From Bacteroidaceae bacterium (lineage in GTDB: Bacteria > Bacteroidota > Bacteroidia > Bacteroidales > Bacteroidaceae), in assembly GCA_023227685.1 (NCBI GenBank), contig JALNVG010000039.1, forward strand, positions 1 through 15,191: a DNA stretch of 15,191 nt, in the 5' to 3' direction. The position numbers and the translations under genes were made by a program. This document shows, in pieces, positions 1 to 6,723 of the stretch; the first letter of the stretch is position 1, and each line of letters begins with the position of its first letter. Under the pieces are notes generated by a model. That model had not been told where the DNA came from. It searched no databases and saw only the letters and a program-made list of their open reading frames with translations.

Positions 1-2487
1 TAAGCACCCGTTAATTTTTATGTGACGATCACGATGACTGAAATAGAAATTGTTGATATTAACCTTATCTGAGTCAATCACGATCGTGGAAGAGTTGATA
101 TTCCAAAGGCTATCATTTAATATAGATTTTGTGGGCTTGATATTGATAATTGTTTTTAGTCTTGGCTTATTTCCTTTTATATATTGAAACATAGTGGTAG
201 CTACAAGTTCTCCGCTATAGGTAATAGAATCGTTGTTTGCAAAATTGAGTACGGTTTCAAGGGCATTATTCTCGGCTTTTGCATTGAGAGAGATATTAAA
301 AGCATTTTTCTTTTCGATATTTGTGGCCCGAGCAATTATATTTAAATGCTTGGAAGAGTTTTCGCAAATTAGTGTGCCTGATTCAAAAGACTTGTTGTTG
401 TATTGAAATTTTGGGAAATAGCCCTCAATATGTACTTTTTTCAGTTTGTCGTCAATGCTGCCTGATAAATTTGAGTTTGTGTAAACTTTCAAAGGTATAT
501 TGAAAAGAACCGATAGAAGATCAGAGTTATTGAGACGTACATCGAAGGTCAGGCGATTGTTCGGAATGTTTTTTTGTTGCAATGGATGAAAAATAGAAGG
601 TAAATAAGGTGAAAGCATATTATGAATACTACTGCTCAGGGAATTGAAACTGAATTCTCCGTCAATATTGGCAGTTAGAAACTCCGAACTGATATCAAGG
701 TGCTTTTTGCCCGCTAGACTTGTAGAACGTAGATAAATGTTTCTCGTAAATATACTTTTTCCCGGCGAAGTATACGTTAGACTATCTATGCTAATTATAC
801 CATTTATCTGATCAATTGATCCACCCGTAAAATCAGCCTTGGCACGACAGGATATTTCTGTATCTTTATATTTTTTTGTTAGGTTTAATTTATTGGGTCG
901 TAGATTGTCAACAATAGCCTGAAAGTTAAATATCGGAGTCTTATTGGTCAAATCCGCTTTCCCTTTTATATGTACAGTGCCATTGGAATCGTCAAGATTG
1001 ATTTTTCCTTCATATTTGTTTTTATTGTAAGTACCATCAATCGTGATGTTTTCATATTTATAGTTGGCATATTCAATAGAAGATATTAACCCTTTCATAT
1101 TGATGGAAGGTGTTTGATTCTGCTTGATAATGTTTTGTATGTCCAGATTAAAGGCTATTTTACCTATTTTCTTTTCGGATAAGAGTGTGCCCAAGTCAAA
1201 ATTATCTGTTTTTATGGATCCGGAATAAGTAAAGAGGTGCTTTTCTTTATTTGAACTTAATTTAACATCCGTTCTAACCTGACCACAGCTCGTATGCATA
1301 GATCCATACATAACGAGTTCTCGTAGATAACCCGAAATTTCTCCATTGAAAGAAATATCTCCGAGTTTGGTTAGTATAGGAGGTGTTCCTTTGTAGTTTT
1401 TGCTCAAATTACGGATAAGAAATTGTACGCCCTGACTACTAGCCGAGAGTTCGGATAGTTTGCCATAAATGTATGCGTCGTTGATATGTTTGAGGTCTTG
1501 CAATGATATACTACCCATTAAACGAAATTGATTGTCATCGGTCTTTATCGCCAACTTCTTACATGTAAGTTGGTTTGGGGATCCCTCTATACTCATCTTT
1601 AAAAGTAGAGGCTCTCTAAAATAATACAGGGCCGGTACTAAAGGGGAAAGGTCTTTGGGAGTAATTGTAGAAACTGGTGTATCAAAAGCAAAATGAACAT
1701 CATTAGAAAGATGTTGAAGTGATTTCAGACTCTTATAATGTATATAGACGGTATTTAGTTTTAAAGAAGATTTTGAAAAATCAATGGTAAAGTTTTTAAT
1801 GAGCATTTGCTTATTATTGGCAATAATATGTAATTTCAATTTTTTCAAAGATAAACCGGACTGTATTTCATTCATACTAAGACGCCGTATGTAAAAATTG
1901 ACAGAGTCTTTTTGCATAGCCTTCAGTGAAATACTTGCGATAATATTTTGAAGATTTATATGTTTGGTGTTGAATTTTCCAAGTGTATTTTTCTCGGAGA
2001 GTACATCATAAGATATCCTTCCGCGGCGGATAAGTAAAGAGTTAATGCGCAGGTTAAGTTTGTCATTATTCTTTTTCAAAGAATCTTTGGAAGCAAAGGT
2101 GTCAATGATGAATTGAAAATTGGGTGCTGACTTGTTATCTTTTTTATTTAATTTTGCGTTGAAACTAAAGAGTTGTACGGTTCTGATGGATATTTTACCT
2201 TTTAATAAAGGTAGAATATCGAATTTGGCAGAAAGTCGTGTTATATTGAGCATCTCTTTGCCCGAATGATCGTCAATTTTCAAATCATCAATAATAATTC
2301 GATTAAGCAGCCCTATATCTATCTTTTTTATACTCAGCCGAGTATGCAAATGTTTTGATAATACTTTGGAAGTATATATAGCTGTCTGCTGCTGAATATA
2401 TGGGATATTCAGCAGTATAACGATCCCTAAATAGAGCCCGACGATGAGGCCAAAGATCCAAAGTACAATCCATTTAAGTGTCTTGAT
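1..2487 (-). CDS. tamB: AsmA/TamB-like translocation and assembly module protein, N-terminal part (partial at left edge)
   Basis: The reverse-strand frame is open from the stop at 2502-2500 to base 1, about 830 codons, and continues outside the window. It opens with a basic stretch and one hydrophobic helix (around WIVLWIFGLIVGLYLGIVIL), an inner-membrane anchor. Next comes a segment like AsmA/TamB N-termini (LNIPYIQQQTAIYTSKVLSK, then IDIGLLNRIIIDDLKI), then hundreds of residues of alternating polar/hydrophobic beta-type sequence rich in Asn, Lys, Ile and Ser. TamB-family proteins span the periplasm and serve outer-membrane protein assembly or lipid transport. The C-terminal TamB domain is not in view, so another large AsmA-like protein is possible. 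A gene divergent from tsaD is, as I recall, a usual place for this family in Bacteroidota. The start is odd: no ATG, GTG or TTG lies between the upstream stop and the anchor. I placed it at the ATC at 2487-2485, which reads (M)KTLKW; the first TTG (2349) or ATG (2253) would delete the anchor. Confidence 0.75.
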   Translation of the reverse strand, partial: MKTLKWIVLWIFGLIVGLYLGIVILLNIPYIQQQTAIYTSKVLSKHLHTRLSIKKIDIGLLNRIIIDDLKIDDHSGKEMLNITRLSAKFDILPLLKGKISIRTVQLFSFNAKLNKKDNKSAPNFQFIIDTFASKDSLKKNNDKLNLRINSLLIRRGRISYDVLSEKNTLGKFNTKHINLQNIIASISLKAMQKDSVNFYIRRLSMNEIQSGLSLKKLKLHIIANNKQMLIKNFTIDFSKSSLKLNTVYIHYKSLKSLQHLSNDVHFAFDTPVSTITPKDLSPLVPALYYFREPLLLKMSIEGSPNQLTCKKLAIKTDDNQFRLMGSISLQDLKHINDAYIYGKLSELSASSQGVQFLIRNLSKNYKGTPPILTKLGDISFNGEISGYLRELVMYGSMHTSCGQVRTDVKLSSNKEKHLFTYSGSIKTDNFDLGTLLSEKKIGKIAFNLDIQNIIKQNQTPSINMKGLISSIEYANYKYENITIDGTYNKNKYEGKINLDDSNGTVHIKGKADLTNKTPIFNFQAIVDNLRPNKLNLTKKYKDTEISCRAKADFTGGSIDQINGIISIDSLTYTSPGKSIFTRNIYLRSTSLAGKKHLDISSEFLTANIDGEFSFNSLSSSIHNMLSPYLPSIFHPLQQKNIPNNRLTFDVRLNNSDLLSVLFNIPLKVYTNSNLSGSIDDKLKKVHIEGYFPKFQYNNKSFESGTLICENSSKHLNIIARATNIEKKNAFNISLNAKAENNALETVLNFANNDSITYSGELVATTMFQYIKGNKPRLKTIINIKPTKSILNDSLWNINSSTIVIDSDKVNINNFYFSHRDRHIKINGCL

Positions 2488-2511
2488 GGTGATAAACTTT
2501 TAAATTTCGAG

Positions 2512-2519
2512 CAAAAATA
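2512..2519 (-). promoter_or_regulatory. Candidate -7 box for the tamB-like gene
   Basis: The minus strand reads TATTTTTG here, a full match to the Bacteroides -7 consensus TAnnTTTG. No good TTTG is seen 19-21 bases upstream. If used, transcription would start near 2505, leaving a leader of under about 25 bases and placing all upstream ATGs outside the message. Chance matches are common in DNA this AT-rich. Confidence 0.4.
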
Positions 2520-2553
2520 TAAAATATTACGTTAAGAATCGCAGTTTTATCAT

Positions 2554-2561
2554 TACTTTTG
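2554..2561 (+). promoter_or_regulatory. Promoter -7 box for tsaD
   Basis: TACTTTTG is a full match to the Bacteroides TAnnTTTG consensus. It lies 25 bases before the tsaD ATG. The -33 element is weak (GTTA/TTAAG near 2531-2536). The divergent tamB-like box sits about 34 bp away, so the two upstream elements would overlap. Confidence 0.6.
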
Positions 2562-2586
2562 CATTGTTTTTATAAGTTTATTTTTT

Positions 2587-3606
2587 ATGAGTATAATAAT
2601 ATTAGCAATTGAATCTTCTTGTGACGACACTTCTGCTGCTGTTCTCAAAGATGGTTTCTTACTTTCTAATGTAGTTGCCAGTCAGGCTGTACATGAAGCT
2701 TATGGCGGCGTAGTGCCGGAATTGGCATCTCGAGCACACCAGCAGAATATTGTTCCGGTGGTGAATGAGGCTTTGAAAAGAGCAGGTGTAAATAAGAATG
2801 AGTTGAGTGCCGTGGCTTTCACCCGTGGTCCGGGTTTGATGGGATCTCTATTGGTAGGGGTGTCATTTGCCAAAGGATTTGCCCGCGCACTTAATATTCC
2901 GCTAATAGATGTTAACCACTTGAATGGTCACGTGTTAGCTCATTTTATTAAAGTTGAAGGCGAAGAGAATAAACAACCGAAATTTCCTTTTCTTTGTTTG
3001 TTGGTTTCGGGAGGTAATTCTCAAATTGTGCAAGTCAATGCCTATAATGACATGAAAATTCTTGGTCAGACAATTGATGATGCAGCCGGTGAGGCTATTG
3101 ATAAATGCTCAAAAGTGATGGGTCTTGGATATCCCGGTGGTCCGATTATTGATAAGCTTGCGAGACAGGGTAACCCAAAGGCGTATAAATTCAGCAAACC
3201 TCATGTTTCTGGTTTGGATTACAGTTTTAGCGGTTTGAAGACTTCTTTTTTGTATTCACTACGTAAATGGTTGAAAGAAGATCCTGATTTTATTGAGCAT
3301 CATAAGACAGATCTTGCTGCATCACTGGAGGCTACTGTTGTAGATATTTTGATGGATAAATTACGGAAAGCTGTCAAACAAACTCAAATTACAGAAGTGG
3401 CTGTAGCTGGTGGAGTATCAGCTAATAACGGATTACGCAATTCTTTTAGGGAGCATGCTCAAAAGTATGGTTGGAATATTTATATTCCTAAATTCAGTTA
3501 TACAACGGATAATGCAGCAATGATAGGTATTGATGGTTATTTTAAATATTTAGATAAAGATTTTTGTTCTATTGACAAGCCTGCTTATTCGCGTGTAAGT
3601 ATGTAA
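2587..3606 (+). CDS. tsaD: TsaD, tRNA N6-adenosine threonylcarbamoyltransferase
   Basis: This is the catalytic subunit of the cytoplasmic TsaBDE machinery. It moves the threonylcarbamoyl group from threonylcarbamoyl-AMP to A37 of ANN-decoding tRNAs (t6A). At 339 residues it has the usual family length. The Kae1/Gcp ASKHA fold signatures are clear: IESSCDDTSAA at 9-19, the metal-binding pair H111 and H115 in NHLNGHVLAH, the phosphate loop VSGGNSQ at 140-146, DDAAGEAIDK at 164-173, GLGYPGGP at 179-186, AGGVSAN at 274-280, and TTDNAAMIG at 306-314 with D308 as the third metal ligand. The ATG at 2587 leads straight into the conserved IIILAIESS strand. cinA follows 28 bases later and is probably co-transcribed. 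TsaB and TsaE are not encoded here. No key residue is missing. Confidence 0.97.
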   Translation: MSIIILAIESSCDDTSAAVLKDGFLLSNVVASQAVHEAYGGVVPELASRAHQQNIVPVVNEALKRAGVNKNELSAVAFTRGPGLMGSLLVGVSFAKGFARALNIPLIDVNHLNGHVLAHFIKVEGEENKQPKFPFLCLLVSGGNSQIVQVNAYNDMKILGQTIDDAAGEAIDKCSKVMGLGYPGGPIIDKLARQGNPKAYKFSKPHVSGLDYSFSGLKTSFLYSLRKWLKEDPDFIEHHKTDLAASLEATVVDILMDKLRKAVKQTQITEVAVAGGVSANNGLRNSFREHAQKYGWNIYIPKFSYTTDNAAMIGIDGYFKYLDKDFCSIDKPAYSRVSM

Positions 3607-3634
3607 TTTTTAGGATAATTAATAAAGTAAATGT

Positions 3635-4870
3635 ATGTTTGCAGAAATTATAACAGTAGGTGACGAGTTACTGATCGGTCAGGTAGTAGATACGAATTCG
3701 GTTTGGATTGGACGAGAATTAAATAATATAGGCATTGAGGTTCTTCGTATTGTGACAGTTCGTGATCGCGAGAATGAAATTATAGAAGCTGTTGATACTG
3801 CGATGAAGCGTGTTGATCTTGTTTTGATGACTGGTGGACTTGGGCCTACAAAGGATGATATTACTAAGCAATCGCTTTGTAAATATTTTCATACTGAATT
3901 AGTGTTTAGCGAAAAAGTATTTGAAAATGTAAAACGTGTATTATTCGGAAAAATACCGATGAATGCGTTAAATAAAAGTCAGGCAATGGTTCCGAAAGAT
4001 TGTCTGGTTATAAATAATAGAGTGGGAAGTGCTTCTATTAGTTGGTTCGAACGAGGGGCGAAGATACTGATTTCTATGCCGGGAGTACCGAATGAAGTGA
4101 AAACAAGTATGACCGAAGACCTTTTGCCTCGTTTACATCAAAGATTTCATACGGACGTAATTATGCATCGTACTTTCTCTATCCAGAATTATGCTGAATC
4201 TGTATTGGCTGTCAAAATTGAAGATTTTGAGACGGGGTTGCCGGAAAGCATCAGATTGGCTTATTTGCCTAAACTTGGTATTATCAGGTTGCGTCTTACC
4301 GCCCGCGGAAAGGATAAAGAGGAACTAACGGCTTTGATGGATAAGGAAAGTGAAAAGTTGGAAAATATACTTGGTGAGGATATTTTTAGTGAAGAAGATA
4401 GGCCGATAGAAGTTATTGTCGGTGAACTGCTGAAAGATCAACATCTCACTGTTGCCAGTGCCGAAAGTTGTACGGGGGGTGGTGTAGCTGCAAAAATAGC
4501 TTCAGTGTCAGGTAGTTCGATATATTTTAAGGGGAGTATTGTGGCTTATGCAAACGAGGTGAAGACAGAAATGCTACATGTAACCAAGGAGACTTTGGAT
4601 AAATATGGTGTAGTGAGCGAAAATACGGTAATCGAAATGGCAAAAGGTGCGATGAATGCGCTTAAAACTGACTGTGCTGTGTCTACTTCCGGTTTTGCCG
4701 GACCAGATAATGAAGGTTCGCCAATACCTGTTGGAACGATTTGGATTGCTGCGGTATATCATGACAAGGTATTGACTATGAAGCAAGAAACGAATCGCGG
4801 AAGAGACCTTAATACGGAAAGAGCATGTAATAATGCTTTGTTATTACTCCGGAAGTTATTGAAAGTGTAA
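3635..4870 (+). CDS. cinA: CinA-family protein: MoaB/MogA-like domain plus nicotinamide-nucleotide amidase domain
   Basis: The protein has 411 residues, the full length for two-domain CinA. Residues 1 to about 170 are the molybdopterin-binding-like (COG1058) domain, with VGDELLIGQVVDTNS at 8-22, TGGLGPTKDD at 66-75 and SMPGVPNEV at 147-155. Residues about 255-411 are the CinA C-terminal domain (PncC type), which in characterised members deamidates nicotinamide mononucleotide to nicotinate mononucleotide in pyridine-nucleotide salvage. It shows AESCTGG at 276-282, GSIVAYANEVK at 300-310 and SGFAGPDNEG at 352-361. That last loop usually resembles SGIAGPxGG, so its Gly pair is replaced by Asn-Glu here. 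The 'competence/damage-inducible' name is historical; nothing here suggests competence. It follows tsaD by 28 bases and is the last gene before a new promoter. Confidence 0.93.
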   Translation: MFAEIITVGDELLIGQVVDTNSVWIGRELNNIGIEVLRIVTVRDRENEIIEAVDTAMKRVDLVLMTGGLGPTKDDITKQSLCKYFHTELVFSEKVFENVKRVLFGKIPMNALNKSQAMVPKDCLVINNRVGSASISWFERGAKILISMPGVPNEVKTSMTEDLLPRLHQRFHTDVIMHRTFSIQNYAESVLAVKIEDFETGLPESIRLAYLPKLGIIRLRLTARGKDKEELTALMDKESEKLENILGEDIFSEEDRPIEVIVGELLKDQHLTVASAESCTGGGVAAKIASVSGSSIYFKGSIVAYANEVKTEMLHVTKETLDKYGVVSENTVIEMAKGAMNALKTDCAVSTSGFAGPDNEGSPIPVGTIWIAAVYHDKVLTMKQETNRGRDLNTERACNNALLLLRKLLKV

Positions 4871-4906
4871 AAAAACGGATTACAAAGATGCTTTTTTTTT
4901 AAAAAA

Positions 4907-4938
4907 CTTGCTTTATTTGAAAAAAAGTGGTTACTTTG
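4907..4938 (+). promoter_or_regulatory. Candidate promoter for the rpmB-rpmG-DUF4295 operon
   Basis: CTTG at 4907-4910, a 20-base spacer, then TTACTTTG at 4931-4938, which matches the Bacteroides -7 consensus TAnnTTTG at all but one position. The expected leader to the rpmB ATG at 4979 is about 35 bases. A small CTCA-TT-TGAG inverted repeat lies in it at 4943-4952. Confidence 0.6.
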
Positions 4939-4978
4939 CGGTCTCATTTGAGTAAAAACAATAAATAATTTAGATAAA

Positions 4979-5239
4979 ATGTCAAAGATTTGTCAGATTA
5001 CTGGGAACAAGGCCATGATTGGTAACAATGTTTCACATTCGAAGAAGAGAACCAAGAGGAGTTTTGATTTGAATTTATTTAGCAAAAAATTCTATTATGT
5101 AGAAGAAAAATGTTGGATAAAGATCAATGTTAGTGCTGCTGGTTTGCGCATTATAAATAAAAAAGGATTGGATGCTGCATTGAAAAGCGCTGTATCTAAT
5201 GGGTATTGCGATTGGAAAACAATTAGAGTAATAGGATAA
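4979..5239 (+). CDS. rpmB: Large-subunit ribosomal protein L28 (bL28)
   Basis: An 86-residue basic protein with the bL28 start signature MSKICQITGNKAMIGNNVSHS, followed by KKRTKRSFDLNLFSKKFYY and a C-terminal half containing WIKINVSAAGLRIINKKGLD. L28 binds 23S rRNA near the E-site side of the 50S subunit. It is the first gene of a three-gene unit with rpmG 22 bases downstream, the standard Bacteroidota arrangement. The ATG directly begins the conserved MSKxCxxTG motif. Confidence 0.97.
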   Translation: MSKICQITGNKAMIGNNVSHSKKRTKRSFDLNLFSKKFYYVEEKCWIKINVSAAGLRIINKKGLDAALKSAVSNGYCDWKTIRVIG

Positions 5240-5261
5240 AAATATAGAGAGGATATAAATC

Positions 5262-5450
5262 ATGGCTAAAAAAGCAAAAGGTAATAGAGTGCAGGTAATT
5301 CTTGAGTGCACAGAGCAAAAAGAGAGTGGTCTGCCTGGTACTTCTCGTTACATCACTACAAAAAATAGGAAAAATACAGCTGAGAGACTTGAGCTGAAAA
5401 AATATAATCCTATTCTGAAAAAAATGACTATCCATAAAGAAATTAAATAA
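5262..5450 (+). CDS. rpmG: Large-subunit ribosomal protein L33 (bL33), zinc-free form
   Basis: A 62-residue basic protein with the L33 signatures RVQVILECTEQK, SRYITTKNRKNT and YNPILKKMTIHKEIK. It contains a single cysteine (in ECTEQ), so both CxxC pairs of the zinc-binding form are absent; this is the C-minus type, which does not bind zinc. It sits between rpmB and the DUF4295 gene, consistent with one ribosomal transcript. Confidence 0.96.
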   Translation: MAKKAKGNRVQVILECTEQKESGLPGTSRYITTKNRKNTAERLELKKYNPILKKMTIHKEIK

Positions 5451-5472
5451 TAATTATTAATAGTATTCAATT

Positions 5473-5628
5473 ATGGCAAAGAAAACAGTTGCAAGTTTGC
5501 ATGAAGGAAGAGAAGGCCGTTCATACTCAAAGGTAATCAAAATGGTTAAATCTCCGAAGACAGGAGCCTATACTTTTAATGAGAGAATGGTTCCGAATGA
5601 AAAAGTGGATGATTTTTTCAAAAAATAA
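5473..5628 (+). CDS. DUF4295 family small basic protein (Bacteroidota-specific, probably ribosomal)
   Basis: A 51-codon gene whose product starts MAKKTVASLHEGREGRSYSK, continues with KMVKSPKTGAYTFNERMVP and ends with KVDDFFKK. This matches the small DUF4295 family found with rpmB and rpmG in Bacteroidota. The protein is highly basic, has no membrane segment, and its gene begins 22 bases after rpmG and ends 26 bases before an intrinsic terminator, so it is the last gene of a ribosomal-protein transcript. From memory, a ribosome structure from Flavobacterium johnsoniae showed a lineage-specific large-subunit protein named bL38, and I believe it is this family; that link is recall, not shown by the sequence. 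Context and charge support a ribosomal role either way. Confidence 0.88.
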   Translation: MAKKTVASLHEGREGRSYSKVIKMVKSPKTGAYTFNERMVPNEKVDDFFKK

Positions 5629-5654
5629 ATTTCTTATCGGGTTATTCCGAATAT

Positions 5655-5692
5655 AAAACCTCTTATTGATTATCAATAGGAGGTTTTTTTTT
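5655..5692 (+). terminator. Intrinsic terminator after the ribosomal-protein operon
   Basis: The left arm AAAACCTCTTATTGA (5655-5669) pairs with TCAATAGGAGGTTTT (5673-5687) across a TTA loop, giving about 15 pairs with one G-T wobble, and the right arm runs on into a T tract (nine T's, 5684-5692). It lies between the DUF4295 stop and the ftsY promoter. Confidence 0.9.
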
Positions 5693-5725
5693 ATCTTCTT
5701 CTTTTACTTATTCAAACATTTATTA

Positions 5726-5733
5726 TATCTTTG
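5726..5733 (+). promoter_or_regulatory. Promoter -7 box for the ftsY-rimO-HU-HU/LysM operon
   Basis: TATCTTTG is a full match to TAnnTTTG. The -33 region has only TTTT/TTTA near 5702-5706. The expected transcript start near 5740 lies after an in-frame TTG at 5737, which rules that codon out as the ftsY start and favours the ATG at 5767. Confidence 0.65.
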
Positions 5734-5766
5734 TAGTTGTGTGACAGTTTATTAATAATAGATAGA

Positions 5767-6720
5767 ATGGGAATATTTAGTTTTTTTTCAAAGGACAAAA
5801 AAGAAACATTGGATCAGGGACTTTTGAAAACCAAAGAAAGTGTTTTTGGGAAGATGGCCCGCGTGGTTGCCGGTAAATCGAAAGTTGACGATGAAGTTCT
5901 GGATAACCTCGAAGAAGTCCTGATTACTTCTGACGTAGGAGTTGAGACAACTTTGAAAATCATCGAAAGGATAGAAAAGCGTGCTGCGCGCGACAAATAC
6001 ATGAACACCAAAGAGCTAAATACTATACTTCGAGATGAAATAGCCGCTCTGCTTACAGAAAACAACTCTGATGACATGGAAAATTTTGATCTTAATACAG
6101 AGAAGAAGCCTTATGTTATTATGGTAGTAGGAGTAAATGGTGTAGGTAAAACAACAACTATCGGTAAGCTTGCCTATAAATTTAAAAAAGCAGGGAAATC
6201 TGTTTATGTTGGTGCTGCCGATACGTTTCGTGCTGCTGCAGTAGAGCAATTATCTATTTGGGGAGATCGAGTAGGCGTTCCGGTGATTAAGCAAAAGATG
6301 GGGTCTGATCCTGCCTCAGTAGCTTTTGATACATTAAGTTCTGCTGTTGCAAATAATGCAGACATAGTACTTATTGATACAGCTGGTCGTTTACACAATA
6401 AAGTTGGATTGATGAATGAGTTGGCTAAGATAAAAAACGTGATGAAAAAAGTTGTTCCTTCGGCACCGAATGAGGTCCTGCTTGTGCTTGATGGTTCTAC
6501 CGGACAGAATGCATTTGAACAGGCTAAGCAGTTCACTTTGTCTACTGAAGTAACGGCAATGGCTATTACAAAACTTGATGGAACAGCCAAGGGGGGAGTT
6601 GTTATCGGAATATCCGACCAATTTAAGATTCCTATAAAGTATATAGGTTTAGGCGAAGGTATAGATGATCTACAAATATTCCGCAAGAAAGAATTTATTG
6701 ATTCACTTTTTGGTAATTAA
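5767..6720 (+). CDS. ftsY: FtsY, signal recognition particle receptor GTPase
   Basis: FtsY docks SRP-ribosome-nascent chain complexes at the inner membrane and hands them to SecYEG. From the ATG at 5767 the protein has 317 residues. The short N-terminus (MGIFSFFSKDKKETLDQGL) is an amphipathic membrane-targeting helix rather than the long acidic A domain of E. coli FtsY. The N domain follows, then the SRP-type G domain: GVNGVGKTT at 122-130 (P-loop), DTFRAAAVEQL at 152-162, DTAGR at 204-208 and TKLDGTAKGG at 268-277, ending in GLGEGIDDLQIF. The frame stays open upstream to a TTG at 5737, but that codon lies at the predicted transcription start and the conserved MGIFxFF start is at 5767. rimO starts 3 bases after the stop, so the two are tightly coupled. 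Confidence 0.97.
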   Translation: MGIFSFFSKDKKETLDQGLLKTKESVFGKMARVVAGKSKVDDEVLDNLEEVLITSDVGVETTLKIIERIEKRAARDKYMNTKELNTILRDEIAALLTENNSDDMENFDLNTEKKPYVIMVVGVNGVGKTTTIGKLAYKFKKAGKSVYVGAADTFRAAAVEQLSIWGDRVGVPVIKQKMGSDPASVAFDTLSSAVANNADIVLIDTAGRLHNKVGLMNELAKIKNVMKKVVPSAPNEVLLVLDGSTGQNAFEQAKQFTLSTEVTAMAITKLDGTAKGGVVIGISDQFKIPIKYIGLGEGIDDLQIFRKKEFIDSLFGN

Positions 6721-6723
6721 TTT

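Noticed and set aside
321..503. Plus-strand 60-codon frame (MWPEQLYLNAWKSF...)
   Set aside because: It is antisense to the long TamB-like frame, has no recognisable motif, and a cysteine-rich random-looking composition.
4871..4906. Possible terminator after cinA (T10 followed by A6)
   Set aside because: There is no GC-containing stem before the T run; the T/A runs pair only with each other.
5737..5766. TTG at 5737 as the ftsY start, adding ten residues
   Set aside because: It lies only a few bases after the -7 box at 5726-5733, at or before the expected transcript start, and the conserved MGIFSFF start is at the ATG at 5767.
6204..6686. 160-codon minus-strand frame opposite ftsY
   Set aside because: It mirrors the codon structure of the strongly conserved FtsY G domain on the other strand and has no domain of its own.
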